Origin: Zea mays
Lineage: Eukaryota; Streptophyta; Magnoliopsida; Poales; Poaceae
Length of the DNA: 64,000 bases
Direction: 5' to 3'
Assembly (NCBI RefSeq): GCF_902167145.1
Contig: NC_050096.1
Span: forward strand, 264,700,622-264,764,621
Part shown: piece after piece, positions 44,091 to 56,300 of the stretch
How positions within the stretch are numbered: position 1 is the stretch's first letter
How the letters are laid out: every line of letters begins with the position of its first letter
Notes under the pieces: model-generated
What the model saw: only the letters and a program-made list of their open reading frames with translations
Told to the model about the DNA's origin: nothing
Databases searched by the model: none
Program-made: the position numbers and the translations under genes

Positions 44091-45331
44091 TGATAGTCGC
44101 CTAGAGGGGGGGGGTGAATAGGGCGAAACTGAAATTTACAAATATAAACACAACTACAAGACGGGTTAGCGTTAGAAATATGATCGAGTCCGCGAGAGAG
44201 GGTGGAAAACAAATCGTAAGCAAATAAGAAGTGTGACACACGGATTTGTTTTACCGAGGTTCGGTTCTTGCAAACCTACTCCCCGTTGAGGAGGCCACAA
44301 AGGCCGGGTCTCTTTCAACCCTTTCCCTCTCTCAAACGGTCCCTCGGACCGAGTGAGCTTTCTCTTCTCAATCACTTGGAACACAAAGTTCCCACAAGGA
44401 CCACCACAAGATTGGTGTCTCTTGCCTCAATTACAAGTGAGTTTGATCGTAATGAAAGATTGAAAGAAAGCATGATTGCAAAAGAGCCAAGCGACAAGAG
44501 CGACAAATAACACACGGATCACTTTCTCTCTCAAGTCACTGATCACTAATGATCTCTTTTCTCAATTGTGAAACTTGGAGAGATGGAGGCTTTGAATGTG
44601 TCTTGGAATGAATTGCTAGCTCTTGTATTGAATGTTGAAGGTTGGAATGCTTGGATGTAGTGAATGGAGGTGGTTGGGGTTGTATTTATAGCCACCAACC
44701 ACTTCCTAGCCGTTGCACCTTTCTGCTGAGCGCGGACGGTCCGCGAGCCAGGTCCGGACGGTCCGCCCCTGTGGATCAACGGCTGAAAATGCAACGGTCA
44801 GCAGTAACGGCTATATCAACGGCTATATTGCATTTAATGCGTCGTCAGATGTCAGACAGAGCTAGTCGCGGACGGTCCGGTCGTGCACCCCGGACGGTCC
44901 GCGAGGCCCCCTATAATTCATTTCTCCGAACCCGTCACCTTCGGGTTTTTCGGTTTCTTACCGACCGGACGGTCCACGCCTGAGGCCGGACGGTCCGCGC
45001 GAGGGCTCGGACGGTCTTCGCTTTTCCTCCGGACAGTCTGTAGTGGAAACTTGTGTTTTTGCATTGGTTCTGTCCGAGGGTCATTCTTCTGTCACGGACG
45101 GTCCGCCGCAGGGGCCCGGACGGTCCGCGCTTGGCCTGTTTTTCCAAAAAGCTTCTCCTGTCCGGAATAATCTACGGTATTCCGGACAGTCGAATTAGTA
45201 TAGTTGTAGATGAACCTTTGGCACCTGTAGAACATACAATCTAGAGCAAACTAGTTAGTCCAATTATTTGTGTTGGACAATTCAACCACCAAAACAATTT
45301 AGGAACTAGGTGTAAGCCTAATTCCCTTTCA
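44091..45331 (-). mobile_element. Sirevirus 5' LTR (1241 bp)
   Basis: This is near-identical to the 3' LTR except for the 20-bp repeat difference and a few substitutions, so the insertion is recent. A minus-strand TATAAATA lies at 44683-44690, and the upstream CGGACGGTCCG palindromes could be regulatory. Confidence 0.92.
44683..44690 (-). promoter_or_regulatory. TATA box of Sirevirus 5' LTR
   Basis: GGCTATAAATACAACC is read on the minus strand, in the expected direction for gag transcription. It is duplicated at 36605-36612 in the 3' LTR. Confidence 0.6.
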
Positions 45332-45669
45332 CCACTCCAGACTGAGTGGGTACCTATGACCTCGCCCAACAGCGTCATTCCTCTAGGGCGACCCCTGCAT
45401 TAGCAGCAAGCAGATACATAGCCTAAAATGTAGCGATCTTCCTTGCCACTAATTTGAGTCACCCCTAAGACAGAGCACACAATTTTCCAAAAGAAAAAAC
45501 AAGTGACTTATTTCAATTGAAAGATAATATTGTAGTAAGTACTGAGCCGGTTCTTTCCTAATGTCTAATTGAGCTCTAGAAAAATGTTCAAGGGGTCACA
45601 AATTAGGAAGGACTCGGTCATGGACAAAGAAAAGTTGATGAATTCAAAGAAGGAAGCAAAATATCTCAC

Positions 45670-45973
45670 CTTGCCGTCACCAAATAAAAGGCGCAAGCCT
45701 CACATAGTTCTCTGTCTTGACGACCCGCCGCCGCTTCTGCCTCACCGTGTCGCCGCTACCGACGAACTCCATCAGGTAACTGTAGTTCTCCGACAGCTTT
45801 GCTTCCCACACGAAGTCCGCCCCCGCCGCGTTGCAGAATGCGTGGTTGAGCTACGCAAGACTGCAGATCTCTGGCAGGTTGAGCCTGAGCAGCACCTGGA
45901 CGACTCAGAGTTCCGGAAGGTCGGTCAGTCCCACAGTAGCAGGCCCGACAGCTGCCGTCGCGACTCCGTCCAT
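45670..45973 (-). pseudogene. F-box/PP2-A13-like exon 1 relic (unit 3, proximal)
   Basis: Almost identical to the unit 2 proximal copy, including the frame break after PEL and the TAG in the F-box (SLA-stop-LNHAF). Splice donor retained. It lies about 340 bp right of the Sirevirus and divergent to K3. Confidence 0.72.
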
Positions 45974-46776
45974 CCCAAGCAGGACCGACACCCACGACCA
46001 CATGCCCCCGCGCCGCACCGTCGCGAGACCTAGTAGTAGCAAGCAGATACACGACTGGCCTCCTCCTTGCGCGCAAGGTGAGCCTATCTCTGTGCTGGTG
46101 GGCGCCAAGATGAATCTGCTCCTCTGGTCATGCCGCAGGATTTATAACAGGTTTATGGTTGATTTCGACGAGATAAGCTACAGCTGACGGCCCGCCAGAG
46201 AGGTGTGAGAGTTTGTTACCACGGGCTTGTATAGATTGGGATGCCGAGGGATGCAGGCGGGCAATGCGAGAAGCGGGTGGATGGGATATGAGAGCAGATG
46301 GATGGGGATACAACGTTCTTGGATCCGGGACAACAATATACTCCGGGTTGTTAAAAAAATGAGGGAGTTTTTTGCAAATAAAAAATAACGTGAGACGACC
46401 GTTGAAACTGTTGCTTTAATATTGTAAAGATTATATTATTTTATTTCTCAAATCAAACAAAAAACAAAATGAGGAATTAAAAGACGATATGGACTATTCT
46501 GTTTTTTTGAACCAAATGGCCCATCAAAGTGACATTGATATATTGTTATTATATATTCTATTTCACAAATAAAGTAAAAACAAAATGAGGACAGGAATTT
46601 AAAAGACGACGGACTATTCTATTTTTTTGAACCAAACGGTGAACAACATTTCTTAAACAAAAACTACTCTCAACATCATAATCCATCGGCTCGCTCGATT
46701 GACACGGGGTGCAACCGTGCAACTGCCTTGCTGTAATCTGGCTTTTAGACTCGTGCAGCACGCACCACGCAGTCGG

Positions 46777-46790
46777 CCAATGCTATATAA
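46777..46790 (+). promoter_or_regulatory. CCAAT and TATA box of kinase K3
   Basis: CCAAT at 46777-46781 and TATATAA at 46784-46790; spacing as in K1 and K2. Confidence 0.7.
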
Positions 46791-46917
46791 TCTGCACCTG
46801 CACCCCCAATCTCTTGTCCGTCGTCACCGTCACCACGTCTTCCATCTGATCTCCTCGCCTCGTCCCCAGCCTAGCCTAGGCAACGCAATCCGCCGTCGTC
46901 CAACTAATTCACTCGTG

Positions 46918-47985
46918 ATGCCTGCCTCCGTAGAGCCTGCCGCCGCGGTAAAGACCGGCCTGAAGAGAAAGCGCATCGCCGTCGGGAGTTCGGAGCAGTA
47001 CGAGTTCGAGGAGACCTGTCGCCTCGGCGCGGGTGCCTTCGGCGCCGTCTTCAAGGCGCGCCACCGTGCCACGGGCCAGATCGTCGCCGTGAAGTGCCAC
47101 AGCGCAGCCGACGGCGACCTCACTATGGTGTTCCGCGAGGCGCGCTTCCATGAGGAGGCGTGCTGCGGCGGTGCCAACCCATTCGCCGTCAGCTTCCACG
47201 GCGTTGTCCGCGACCCGGGCACCTGGAAGAGGTACCTCGTCATGGAGTGCATGGAGACCAGCCTCCACGATCTTCTCCATCAGCGCCCCCGCGGGAGCCC
47301 GCCGCTGCCCGAGGCCACCGTGCGCGCCGCCATGTGGCAACTACTTACGGGCACCAAGAAGATGCACGAAGCCTGCATCATCCACCGCGACATAAAGCTA
47401 CAGAACATCCTTGTCGGCGAGGGTCAGAGCGTCGTCAAGATTTGTGACTTTGGGCTCGCCATGTCCACCGACGAGCGGCTCCCGTACGAGCCGGCCGGCA
47501 CGCTCTGGTACCAGGCGCCCGAGATGCTGCTGGGAAAGCCCGACTACGACACCAAGGTCGACGTCTGGTCGCTCGGCTGTGTCATGGCGGAGCTCGTCAA
47601 CAACGGCAGGCCTCTCTTCCAGGGATCCCACGACGACGGGCAGCTCTGCGCGATCTTCGATGTGCTCGGCGTGCCTGACGACAGCACGTGGCCGTGGTTC
47701 TCGTCGACGCCATTCGCCACCGAGGTGATGCCGGAGCTGGACATGCAGCGGAACAACCACCTGCGCGATCTGTTCCCCGAGACGAAGCTGTCCACGGAAG
47801 GATTCCAAGTGCTCAGTGGCCTGCTTACATGCAACCCAAACAGGAGGCTGACGGCAGCCGCCGCGCTCAACCACCCATGGTTCGCCAAGGTCGACGATCT
47901 GGAGCTACCAAAGAAGAAAGAGAAGCTTGAGTCCATGTTGCCCAAGGGACACAAACGACGGAGGTTGCGTGCTGTGTACGTGTGA
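46918..47985 (+). CDS. CDKF-like protein kinase K3, 355 aa
   Basis: Intact. It carries Ala at residue 9, Gly at 23, Pro at 259 and the KGHKRRRLR tail, and its protein is identical to K4. It is probably closest to the array consensus, since each K1 and K2 difference from it is private. The kinase motifs are as in K1. Confidence 0.9.
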   Translation: MPASVEPAAAVKTGLKRKRIAVGSSEQYEFEETCRLGAGAFGAVFKARHRATGQIVAVKCHSAADGDLTMVFREARFHEEACCGGANPFAVSFHGVVRDPGTWKRYLVMECMETSLHDLLHQRPRGSPPLPEATVRAAMWQLLTGTKKMHEACIIHRDIKLQNILVGEGQSVVKICDFGLAMSTDERLPYEPAGTLWYQAPEMLLGKPDYDTKVDVWSLGCVMAELVNNGRPLFQGSHDDGQLCAIFDVLGVPDDSTWPWFSSTPFATEVMPELDMQRNNHLRDLFPETKLSTEGFQVLSGLLTCNPNRRLTAAAALNHPWFAKVDDLELPKKKEKLESMLPKGHKRRRLRAVYV

Positions 47986-48838
47986 AGTGAAAAAAAATCG
48001 GGAACTATTAGGTACTAGAGTTAGTTTTGTTCCCAATATATATTTAGCAACTTGTTAATTAAACCTGAGTTTAGTGAGCATTTCTTTAGAGAACTAATGG
48101 TGACTACAGTGTTTTCCGGCCACTTGTGATTGTTCAAATTTTGAAACGTAATCTCTCATCAATATAATGAAGGTTTGAAAGACGATATGTTCATTTTTAC
48201 CGATGGTATTGGTTAGAATACTACTTCACATGAGGATTTGTGAATTTATTAGGCTATTGTCACTTGTAGCTACAAAGCTATATATTAGTTCACACCAGTT
48301 ATCACATCTCTACTATATTTAAGAATGAGTTTATTAACCCAACGCTTGGCTTTTTGCAACTCATGTTTGTTTGCGTTATATAAAAGACAGATGTTGTAAA
48401 TATATAAACCTACTAATAATTTCAATAAAGATTTAATATAATGGTGTTTGAATAAATATTTCATTTAAGCAAGGCCTATCTATATGATTTATAGAAACCG
48501 TAGCATGCACATGTAACTAATTAGCAGTGTGACTTCTAAATTCCACTATACTTGTCATGTTTTAGTCGCATTATATTAATTTCAATCAACCATAGAACCT
48601 AAACGGCAAACTCGTTTGTTGGAGGACACTAATATACCTTGTGACGAGGTACACAAATGTCATGTTATATATTGGATGAAAGGAACCTAAGGTGAATATG
48701 CTTGGTAGCAATTGTACACAAACATTCATGAATTGAGGATATTTGTGTGACATGACATATATCAATCCATTTTCAAATTTATAACTACAGTGGGAAAATA
48801 TTCAATATTCAAATTGGGGAAAATACAGACTCAGTGGG
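47986..48838 (+). other. K3 3' flank
   Basis: Same 3' UTR and AT-rich spacer as after K2. No gene recognised. Confidence 0.65.
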
Positions 48839-49156
48839 TCCCTACGACCTCGCCCAACGGCATCGTTCCTCTAGGGCGACCCCTCCATTAGCAGCAAGCA
48901 GATACATGGCCTAAAATGTAGCGATCTTCCTTGCCACTAATTTGAGTCAGCCCTAAGACAGAGCGCACAATTTTCCAAAAGGAAAACAAGTGACTTATTT
49001 CAATTGAAAGATAATATTGTAGTAAGTACTCAACCGATTTTTTTCTAATCTCTTATTGAGCTCTAGAAAAATGTTCCAGGGGTCACAAATTAGGAAGCAC
49101 TCGGTCATGGACAAAGAAAAGACGATGAATTCAAAGAAGGAAGCAAAATATCTCAC

Positions 49157-49469
49157 CTTGCCATCACAAAATAAAAGGCGCAGGCCTCGCAAGCCTCGCA
49201 TATTTCCCTGTCTTGATGACCCGCTGCCGCTTCTGCCTCCTCGTGTCGCCGCTTCAGACGAACTCCATCAGGTAACTGTAGTTCTCCGGTAGCTTCGCTT
49301 CCCACATGAAGTCAGCCCCAGCCGCGTTGCAGAACGCGTGGTTGAGCTACGTGAGACTACAGATCTCTGACAGGTTAAGCCTGAGCAACACCTGGACGAC
49401 ACAGAGTTCTAGAAGGTCGGTCAGTCCCACAGCAGCAGGCCCAACAGCTGTCATCGTGACTCCATCCAT
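49157..49469 (-). pseudogene. F-box/PP2-A13-like exon 1 relic (unit 3, distal)
   Basis: It shares the GCCTCGCA duplication and TAG with the unit 2 distal copy and has further substitutions (for example CATCGTGAC near 49450). The donor is retained. Confidence 0.65.
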
Positions 49470-50048
49470 CCTAAGCAGGACCGACGCTCACACCCACATG
49501 CCCCCGCACCGCCTCCATTCGCGAGACCCAGTAGTAGCATGCAGATACACGGCTGGCCTCCTCCTTGCACGCAAGGTGAGCCTATCTCTGTGCTGCTGGG
49601 CGCCAAGATGAGTCTACTCCTTCGGTCACGCCTCGGGATTTATAGCAGGTTTATGGTTGATTTCGACGAGATAAGCTATAACTGACAGCTCACCCGAGAG
49701 GAGTGTGAGAGTTTGTTACCAGGGGCTTATATAGATTGGGATGCCGAAGGATGCAGGCGGGCAAAGCGGAGAAGCGGGTGGATGGGATAGGAGTGCGGAT
49801 GGATGGGGACACAACGTTCTTGGATCCTGGACAACAATATATTGCGGGTTGTTAAAAAACGAGGGAGTTTTTTTTGCAAATAAAAAATGACGCGGGACTA
49901 CCGTTGAAACTGTTGCTTTAATATATTAAAGATTATATTATTTTATTTCTCAAATCAAACAAAAAACGAAATGAGGAATTAAAAGACGATATGGACTATT
50001 CTGTTTTTTAACCAAACGACCCCTGTAAGTGACATTGATATTTTGTTA

Positions 50049-50695
50049 TCTCTACTACACCGTATGTACGTAGCGTGGGCGTCCACCACGGCTTCACCAC
50101 GCCTCCACCCGGCATCGCAGCGGCGCGCCCTCAACAAGCGCTCAACGGCAAGCTCGCCCTCCCCCGTGGCAATCTCGACGCGCCCTTGGCAAGCGCTCCG
50201 TGGCAAGCTAGCCCTCCCCCACGGCAATCTCGGCGTCCCCTGCGGCAATCTCCCTCCCCCGTAATGGCGCGCCAACGCAATGTCTGCTGCTCAGCCTGAA
50301 CCCGCCCTCTCGCCATAGGATGGTGCCTCTCCATTGTCGCTCAGTGATGCCCCAAGGGCTCCGTCCCGTCTGCTCGCTGTCGTGATGAGACGACCCCGCC
50401 CCTACAAATACATGAGATGCTCGACCAATGGGGGATCGAGAGGACAATGAGGGCTCCCCACCGGCGTAGCCCGAACCCAAGCACTTGAGATCCGTCCGCT
50501 CCTCTCCTAACTACGGAAGCGGAAGCGATGGTGATGGCGACCGCGTCGTCCTCTTCCTCATTCATCAACGAGTCGGTGGTGGAGGAGCATACCTAGGGCT
50601 CTCCCTCTCCGTGGCAATGGATGACTCCACATGCGAAGTGTGTCAGTGCCTGCTTTACTAGGTTTCGCTTCCCTATGTTGTGTTGTTGGTTTCAA
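50049..50695 (+). other. Helitron-like 5' end and ARF leader (unit 3)
   Basis: TCTCTACTACACCG begins at A50048|T50049. A stretch near 50325 (about 27 bp, CGTCCCACACGCCGCC...) is missing relative to unit 2. Confidence 0.5.
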
Positions 50696-50849
50696 GATCA
50701 ATTCGTTTTTTGCTTATGATGGTGCACTGTGGTCTGCAGAGAAGAAGTGCCTCAACTCGGAGCTATGGCATGCGTGCGCTGGCCCGCACATCTGCCTCCC
50801 CACCGTCGGCACATGCATCGTGTATTTCCCGTAGGGCCACAACGAGCAG
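50696..50849 (+). pseudogene. ARF exon relic (unit 3)
   Basis: It reads [20 protein letters not shown], then LPTVGT and YFP-TAG-GHNEQ; TAG at 50832-50834, donor GT at 50850. ELWHACAGP is intact here. The acceptor changed from TTTCAGG to TTTCAAG, which moves the AG by one base. Confidence 0.78.
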
Positions 50850-50945
50850 GTGAGTCAAAGTCCTCGTGTCGTCTCCCTTAGCCTCGCTGCTACTACTTGG
50901 CACATTCAGTTCTGAAAACACCTAAGCAGTTCGATTTGATGCACT

Positions 50946-52117
50946 TGAAAGTCGCCTAGATGTGGGGTGGATAGGCGAAATCTGAAAATTATAAACTAAA
51001 GCACACACTACAAGCCGGAGTTAGCGTTAGAATTAAATCCGAGTCCGAAAGAGAGGGGAAAACAAATCAACCAAGAAATAAAGCGGATGAACACGGTGAT
51101 TTGTTTTACTGAGGTTCGGTTCTAAAGAACCTAGTCCCCATTGAGGTGGTCACAAAGACCGGGTCTCTTTCAATCCTTTCCCTCTCACAAACGGTCACTT
51201 AGACCGAGTGAGCTTTCTCCTTAATCAAACGGGTCACTTAGACCCCGCAAGGACCACCACACACTTGGTGTCTCTTGCTTTGATTACAAGTCACTTTGAG
51301 AACAAGAATGAGGAAGAAGAAAGCGATCCAAGAAACAAGAGCTCAAAGAACACGAACAAAACACTAGGTGTTTGGAGTGAATTTGGGGCTTGGAGAGGCT
51401 TTGATTCTTTTGAATTGTGTCTAGGAGTGAATGCATTGGCTCTTGTATTGAATGTGAAGTGCTGGAAACTTGGATGCTTGGAGTGGTGGTGGTTGGGGTT
51501 ATTTATAGCCCTCAACCACCACATAGTCGTTGAGGATGGCTGCTGTCGATGGGCGCACCGGACAGTCCGGTGTGCCAGCCACGTCACCCAACCGTTAGGG
51601 TTCGGGCGCTGTCGACCGTTGGAGGCTTTGTCTTCTAGTGGCACCGGACAGTCCGGTGCCGCACCAGACAGGTACTGTTCACTGTCCGGTGCGCCTCTGA
51701 CGGGCGGCTCTACACTGTCGCGCACTGTTGCACACTGTTCCTTTGAATCTTCAGCTATTGCAGTCGACCGTTGCGCGAAGGAGTCGTTGCTCCGCTGGTG
51801 CACCGGACAGTCCGGTGAATTTTAGCGTAGCACGCCCAGAGAAACCCAAAGGTGGAGGGTTGGACGTTGTACGGTCTTGTGCACCGGACACTGTCCGGTG
51901 GCACACCGGACAGTCCGGTGCGCCAGACTAGGGCACTCTTGGTTTCTTTGCTCCTTTGTTTTTGAACCCTTTCTTTAATCTTTTATTGGTTTGTGTTGAA
52001 CCTTTATGCACCTGTTGGATATATGATCTAGAGCAAACTAGTTAGTCCAATATTTGTGTTGGACATTCAACCACCAAAATAATTTATAGGAAAAGGTTAA
52101 ACCCTATTTCCCTTTCA
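50946..52117 (-). mobile_element. Solo Sirevirus-type LTR (unit 3)
   Basis: 1172 bp, flanked by GCACT at 50941-50945 and 52118-52122. Near-identical to the unit 2 copy. Confidence 0.9.
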
Positions 52118-52122
52118 GCACT

Positions 52123-54095
52123 ACATTTCAACTCTCCTATTTGGATGTGCTAGAGTTGTTTAATATTTCTAGGTGGTTGTACACATCAACACATGAGCAT
52201 TATGTGATAGGCCCCATACATAGCCGAGGGAAGAAAAATAATCCACATCGATATGTTCTCAGGAGAGAAAAAATCGGTTTAGTAATCCTATTCTGGAGCT
52301 GTCCATTAATTTCTTCAATGGATCTAGTCCCACGTCCATACATAGGTAATTTTACAAAACATACCTATCTTGACCTTTCGAGCAACCATCATGCTCCTTC
52401 TGGTGGCCTTTCCTTGTCTGCAAATCTGCCCAAAAGCCATTGAAATTAGATAATTTATTTTTCCTTATATTATGTTGTTTCATAGTTCTTTTATTTATGT
52501 ACAAAAATGCATTTAAATTATCTAATGACACCTGTCGTGTGTGTGGAGGGGCATAAATAAGTTCGGCCTTTGAGAGATTGTTTCTATTTGACTCAATCAG
52601 TATGCAGATACAACCCAAATTTCTCACCATGTTTTCCTTGAGAATGCTTGCTATAGGTTTTGTAAATAATATGCTTGCATATTTGTGCTATTTATTTTAT
52701 TCTTTAGACCTTGTGTTGTGTTTTTCATGTTTATCTGGCACCTGTTTCTACTAAACCGTGACATCAGTTATGGTACTATTGATATGATAAGCAGGGGAAA
52801 ATCGATGCCAAGATGATGGATATCATGTTGATGAATTGAAACTGATTTCTTGGTAATATAACATTTTTTTGCCAATTATTTTTTATTCAACCTCTTCCAA
52901 ACGTTCGCAAAAAGTTTGACTCCACTGATGCACAAAACTCTTTGCACTAACCAGATCCAAATACGAACCATTGAATTACGAGGACTTCTACACCATGATC
53001 TTGGAGAAAGGCAAAGAGATCTTATGTGCAGCAACTATCAAGTAATCTTTTGATCATTATCTCTCTTATGGACAAAATCACATGTCTTTTACCATTTTCT
53101 AAAGATTGGCACAAATCCATCCATCCCCAAAATGTATTTGCATGCTCAAACTTAATAGTTGATTGTAACTTTCCATGTTTTTTCAAACTAAATCTTATAT
53201 TAGTTATTTTATTTATTCAAGTAGATATTTCTATCTATGTAAAAATAATAATTGACTCAAATAAATAAATTAAAAATTGTTCTATTGAACTCCCGAATTG
53301 AATTTTGAGGTGTTACATTTTTTTCACGGATCTAGCCGTGTCCTTATGGCCGTGGAGGTTTTTGGGCACACACAAACTATCAGCGCCCGATACTGAGTAA
53401 ATATTTTATAAATGTACTGAATTGAATTCTTATTTCATGTCCTTCAATGATATATGTCAGAGGATTAATTAGACTATCTCTAGGAGCGTTATTTATCCCA
53501 CTTTTTATTTTAAACTTCACTATGTAAACTATACAATATATAGTGTAAAACAATATTTTCTAAGACCATATACACGATCTGCTGACCATATATAACCTTA
53601 TAGAGGACATTACCTTTTTTATTTTCTATACAAGGTTAAAATACACTCGGACTATTTACTTTCAATTATCCATTTAAAAAAGAGTAATATAGTCGCTTGA
53701 TTCTAAACTCAAGCTCTAGACTTCCTTTTGTTGTGTAGTCTTGGTTGAGGGGGCTTCGTATTCTACGAACGAGCTAAGTGATCGCATAGGTTTTGTCCTT
53801 CGAACATCGACGAAGAGTATCAAATAACTTTGTCCATTGTATTTGATTTTCGTGGTCTTGATAAGTGGTCCTTTTATCTTTGCTATTCATTTGGCTTTAC
53901 AATACAAACGACGTGATTTATGTAAATAGATATAACAAAGAAAAACTCTGGAGCATTAGGGACTTTATTTATCCAAAGTCGAATCCCTAAGCGCAGTGAT
54001 AGAATATTTGGTTTGAAGAATGATCTTATGCCAATTGAGACTGCATTATGTCTAGCGCTTAAACTTATGGAGAACGACTGAATTAAAGTGATATA
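52123..54095. other. Anonymous DNA, end of unit 3
   Basis: AT-rich, no gene recognised. The Huck B site is empty here too (about 52773-52788). Confidence 0.7.
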
Positions 54096-54720
54096 CTACT
54101 ATAATACCCGTGCGTTGCGACAACACACAAATTATTCGATATTTTTTTATGAACCACCAATATACTAAGTTTGCTTCTGAATTCCTTAATTTATAAAATA
54201 ATAACATGTAATTGGGATTGTTTTTGCTTCAAACCTGCTTTATTAACATTTGGTGATTTGGTTAACTATAAAACTTAATTTATAGCAGATAAATACGCAG
54301 TGTTAAAATCAACCCAACAAACTATAGAATGATAATAACGGAAACTAGAAATGAAAATAATCTATTGTTTTTCTTTATTCACCACGTGCACATCTTTACA
54401 ACGAATAAAGACAACAAAGCCCATTACAAGCGCGAGAAACACCCCAACGGCCCATACGAGCCCCCTCAAGACAAAAGAGTTGAGCCCCAGCTCAGAAGCT
54501 CGCGTGCCCACTACCGTTCCGACTGTTTACTTCCTTGCTCACCTTTGGAACTGGAGCGGTGTGGCACGACTTCTGCATGGGTGGGACAATGCGGACATAC
54601 ATGTCTTGGTGAGCCACCCTGCCCCTCGCCCCCTCCTACACATAGCCACCGTGGCTGTCCGCTACAACATATCGCGTCGACTCGAGGGCAACACCGCACC
54701 TCACAACCCTGTTCCACTCC
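54096..54720 (-). other. Helitron-like 3' end and block D (unit 4)
   Basis: Intact version of block D, including the uninterrupted Sirevirus target GTTCCACTCCAGACTG at about 54709-54724. No gene recognised. Confidence 0.45.
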
Positions 54721-55052
54721 AGACTGAGTGGGTACCTATGACCTCGCCCAACAGCGTCATTCCTCTAGGGCGACCCCTGCATTAGCAGCAAGCAGATACA
54801 TAGCCTAAAATGTAGCGATCTTCCTTGCCACTAATTTGAGTCACCCCTAAGACAGAGCACACAATTTTCCAAAAGAAAAAAACAAGTGACTTATTTCAAT
54901 TGAAATATAATATTGTAGTAAGTACTGAGCCGGTTCTTTCCTAATCTCTAATTGAGCTCTAGAAATATGTTCGAGGGGTCACAAATTAGGAAGGACTCGG
55001 TCATGCACAAAGAAAAGTTGATGAATTCAAAGAAGGAAGCAAAATATCTCAC

Positions 55053-55356
55053 CTTGCCGTCACCAAATAAAAGGCGCAAGCCTCACATAGTTCTCTGTCT
55101 TGACGACCCGCCGCCGCTTCTGTCTCACCGTGTCGCCGCTACCGACGAACTCCATCAGGTAACTGTAGTTCTCCGGCAGCTTTGCTTCCCACACGAAGTC
55201 CGCCCCCGCCACGTTGCAGAATGCGTGGTTGAGCTACGCAAGACTGCAGATCTCTGGCAGGTTGAGCCTGAGCAGCACCTGGACGACTCAGAGTTCCGGA
55301 AGGTCGGTCAGTCCCACAGTAGCAGGCCCGACAGCTGCCGTCGCGACTCCGTCCAT
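55053..55356 (-). pseudogene. F-box/PP2-A13-like exon 1 relic (unit 4)
   Basis: Same as units 2 and 3 proximal, with private substitutions (Ala to Val-type change in the NAAGADF region, extra T in the GTCTCACC stretch). TAG in F-box and donor conserved. Confidence 0.7.
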
Positions 55357-56159
55357 CCCAAGCAGGACCGACACCCACGCCCACATGCCCCCTCGCCGCA
55401 CCGTCGCGAGACCCAGTAGTAGCAAGCAGATACACGACTGGCCTCCTCCTTGCGCGCAAGGTGAGCCTATCTCTGTGCTGGTGGGCGCCAAGATGAATCT
55501 GCTCCTCTGGTCATGCCGCAGGATTTATAACAGGTTTATGGTTGATTTCGACGAGATAAGCTACAGCTGACGGCCTGCCAGAGAGGTGTGAGAGTTTGTT
55601 ACCACGGGCTTGTATAGATTGGGATGCCGAGGGATGCAGGCGGGCAATGCGAGAAGCGGGTGGATGGGATATGAGAGCAGATGGATGGGGATACAACGTT
55701 CTTGGATCCGGGACAACAATATACTCCGGGTTGTTAAAAAAATGAGGGAGTTTTTTGCAAATAAAAAATAACGTGAGACGACCGTTGAAATTGTTGCTTT
55801 AATATTGTAAAGATTATATTATTTTATTTCTCAAATCAAACAAAAAACAAAATGAGGAATTAAAAGACGATATGGACTATTCTGTTTTTTTGAACCAAAT
55901 GGCCCATCAAAGTGACATTGATATATTGTTATTATATATTCTATTTCACAAATAAAGTAAAAACAAAATGAGGACAGGAATTTAAAAGACGACGGACTAT
56001 TCTATTTTTTTGAACCAAACGGTGAACAACATTTCTTAAACAAAAACTACTCTCAACATCATAATCCATCGGCTCTCTCGATTGACACGGGGTGCAACCG
56101 TGCAACTGCCTTGCTGTAATCTGGCTTTTAGACTCGTGCAGCACGCACCACGCAGTCGG

Positions 56160-56173
56160 CCAATGCTATATAA
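56160..56173 (+). promoter_or_regulatory. CCAAT and TATA box of kinase K4
   Basis: CCAAT at 56160-56164 and TATATAA at 56167-56173; identical layout to K1-K3. Confidence 0.7.
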
Positions 56174-56300
56174 TCTGCACCTGCACCCCCAATCTCTTGT
56201 CCGTCGTCACCGTCACCACGTCTTCCATCTGATCTCCTCGCCTCGTCCCCAGCCTAGCCTAGGCAACGCAATCCGCCGTCGTCCAACTAATTCACTCGTG

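Larger units (their letters stand above)
36014..45331 (-). mobile_element. Sirevirus-type Copia retrotransposon, 9318 bp
   Basis: LTRs are at 36014-37274 and 44091-45331. The target duplication CCACT is at 36009-36013 and 45332-45336. The undisturbed site (GTTCCACTCCAGACTG) is present in units 2 and 4. Domain order on the minus strand is gag, protease, integrase, RT, RNase H, i.e. Copia. The long gag (899 aa), initiator-Met PBS, palindromic LTR and repeated polypurine tracts are Sirevirus features; it is likely a relative of maize Ji/Opie. Coding defects make it non-autonomous. Confidence 0.93.
35395..54095. repeat. Kinase array unit 3 (contains the Sirevirus)
   Basis: Same order as unit 2. 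It is 18.7 kb, or about 9.38 kb after removing the Sirevirus and its TSD. Confidence 0.9.
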
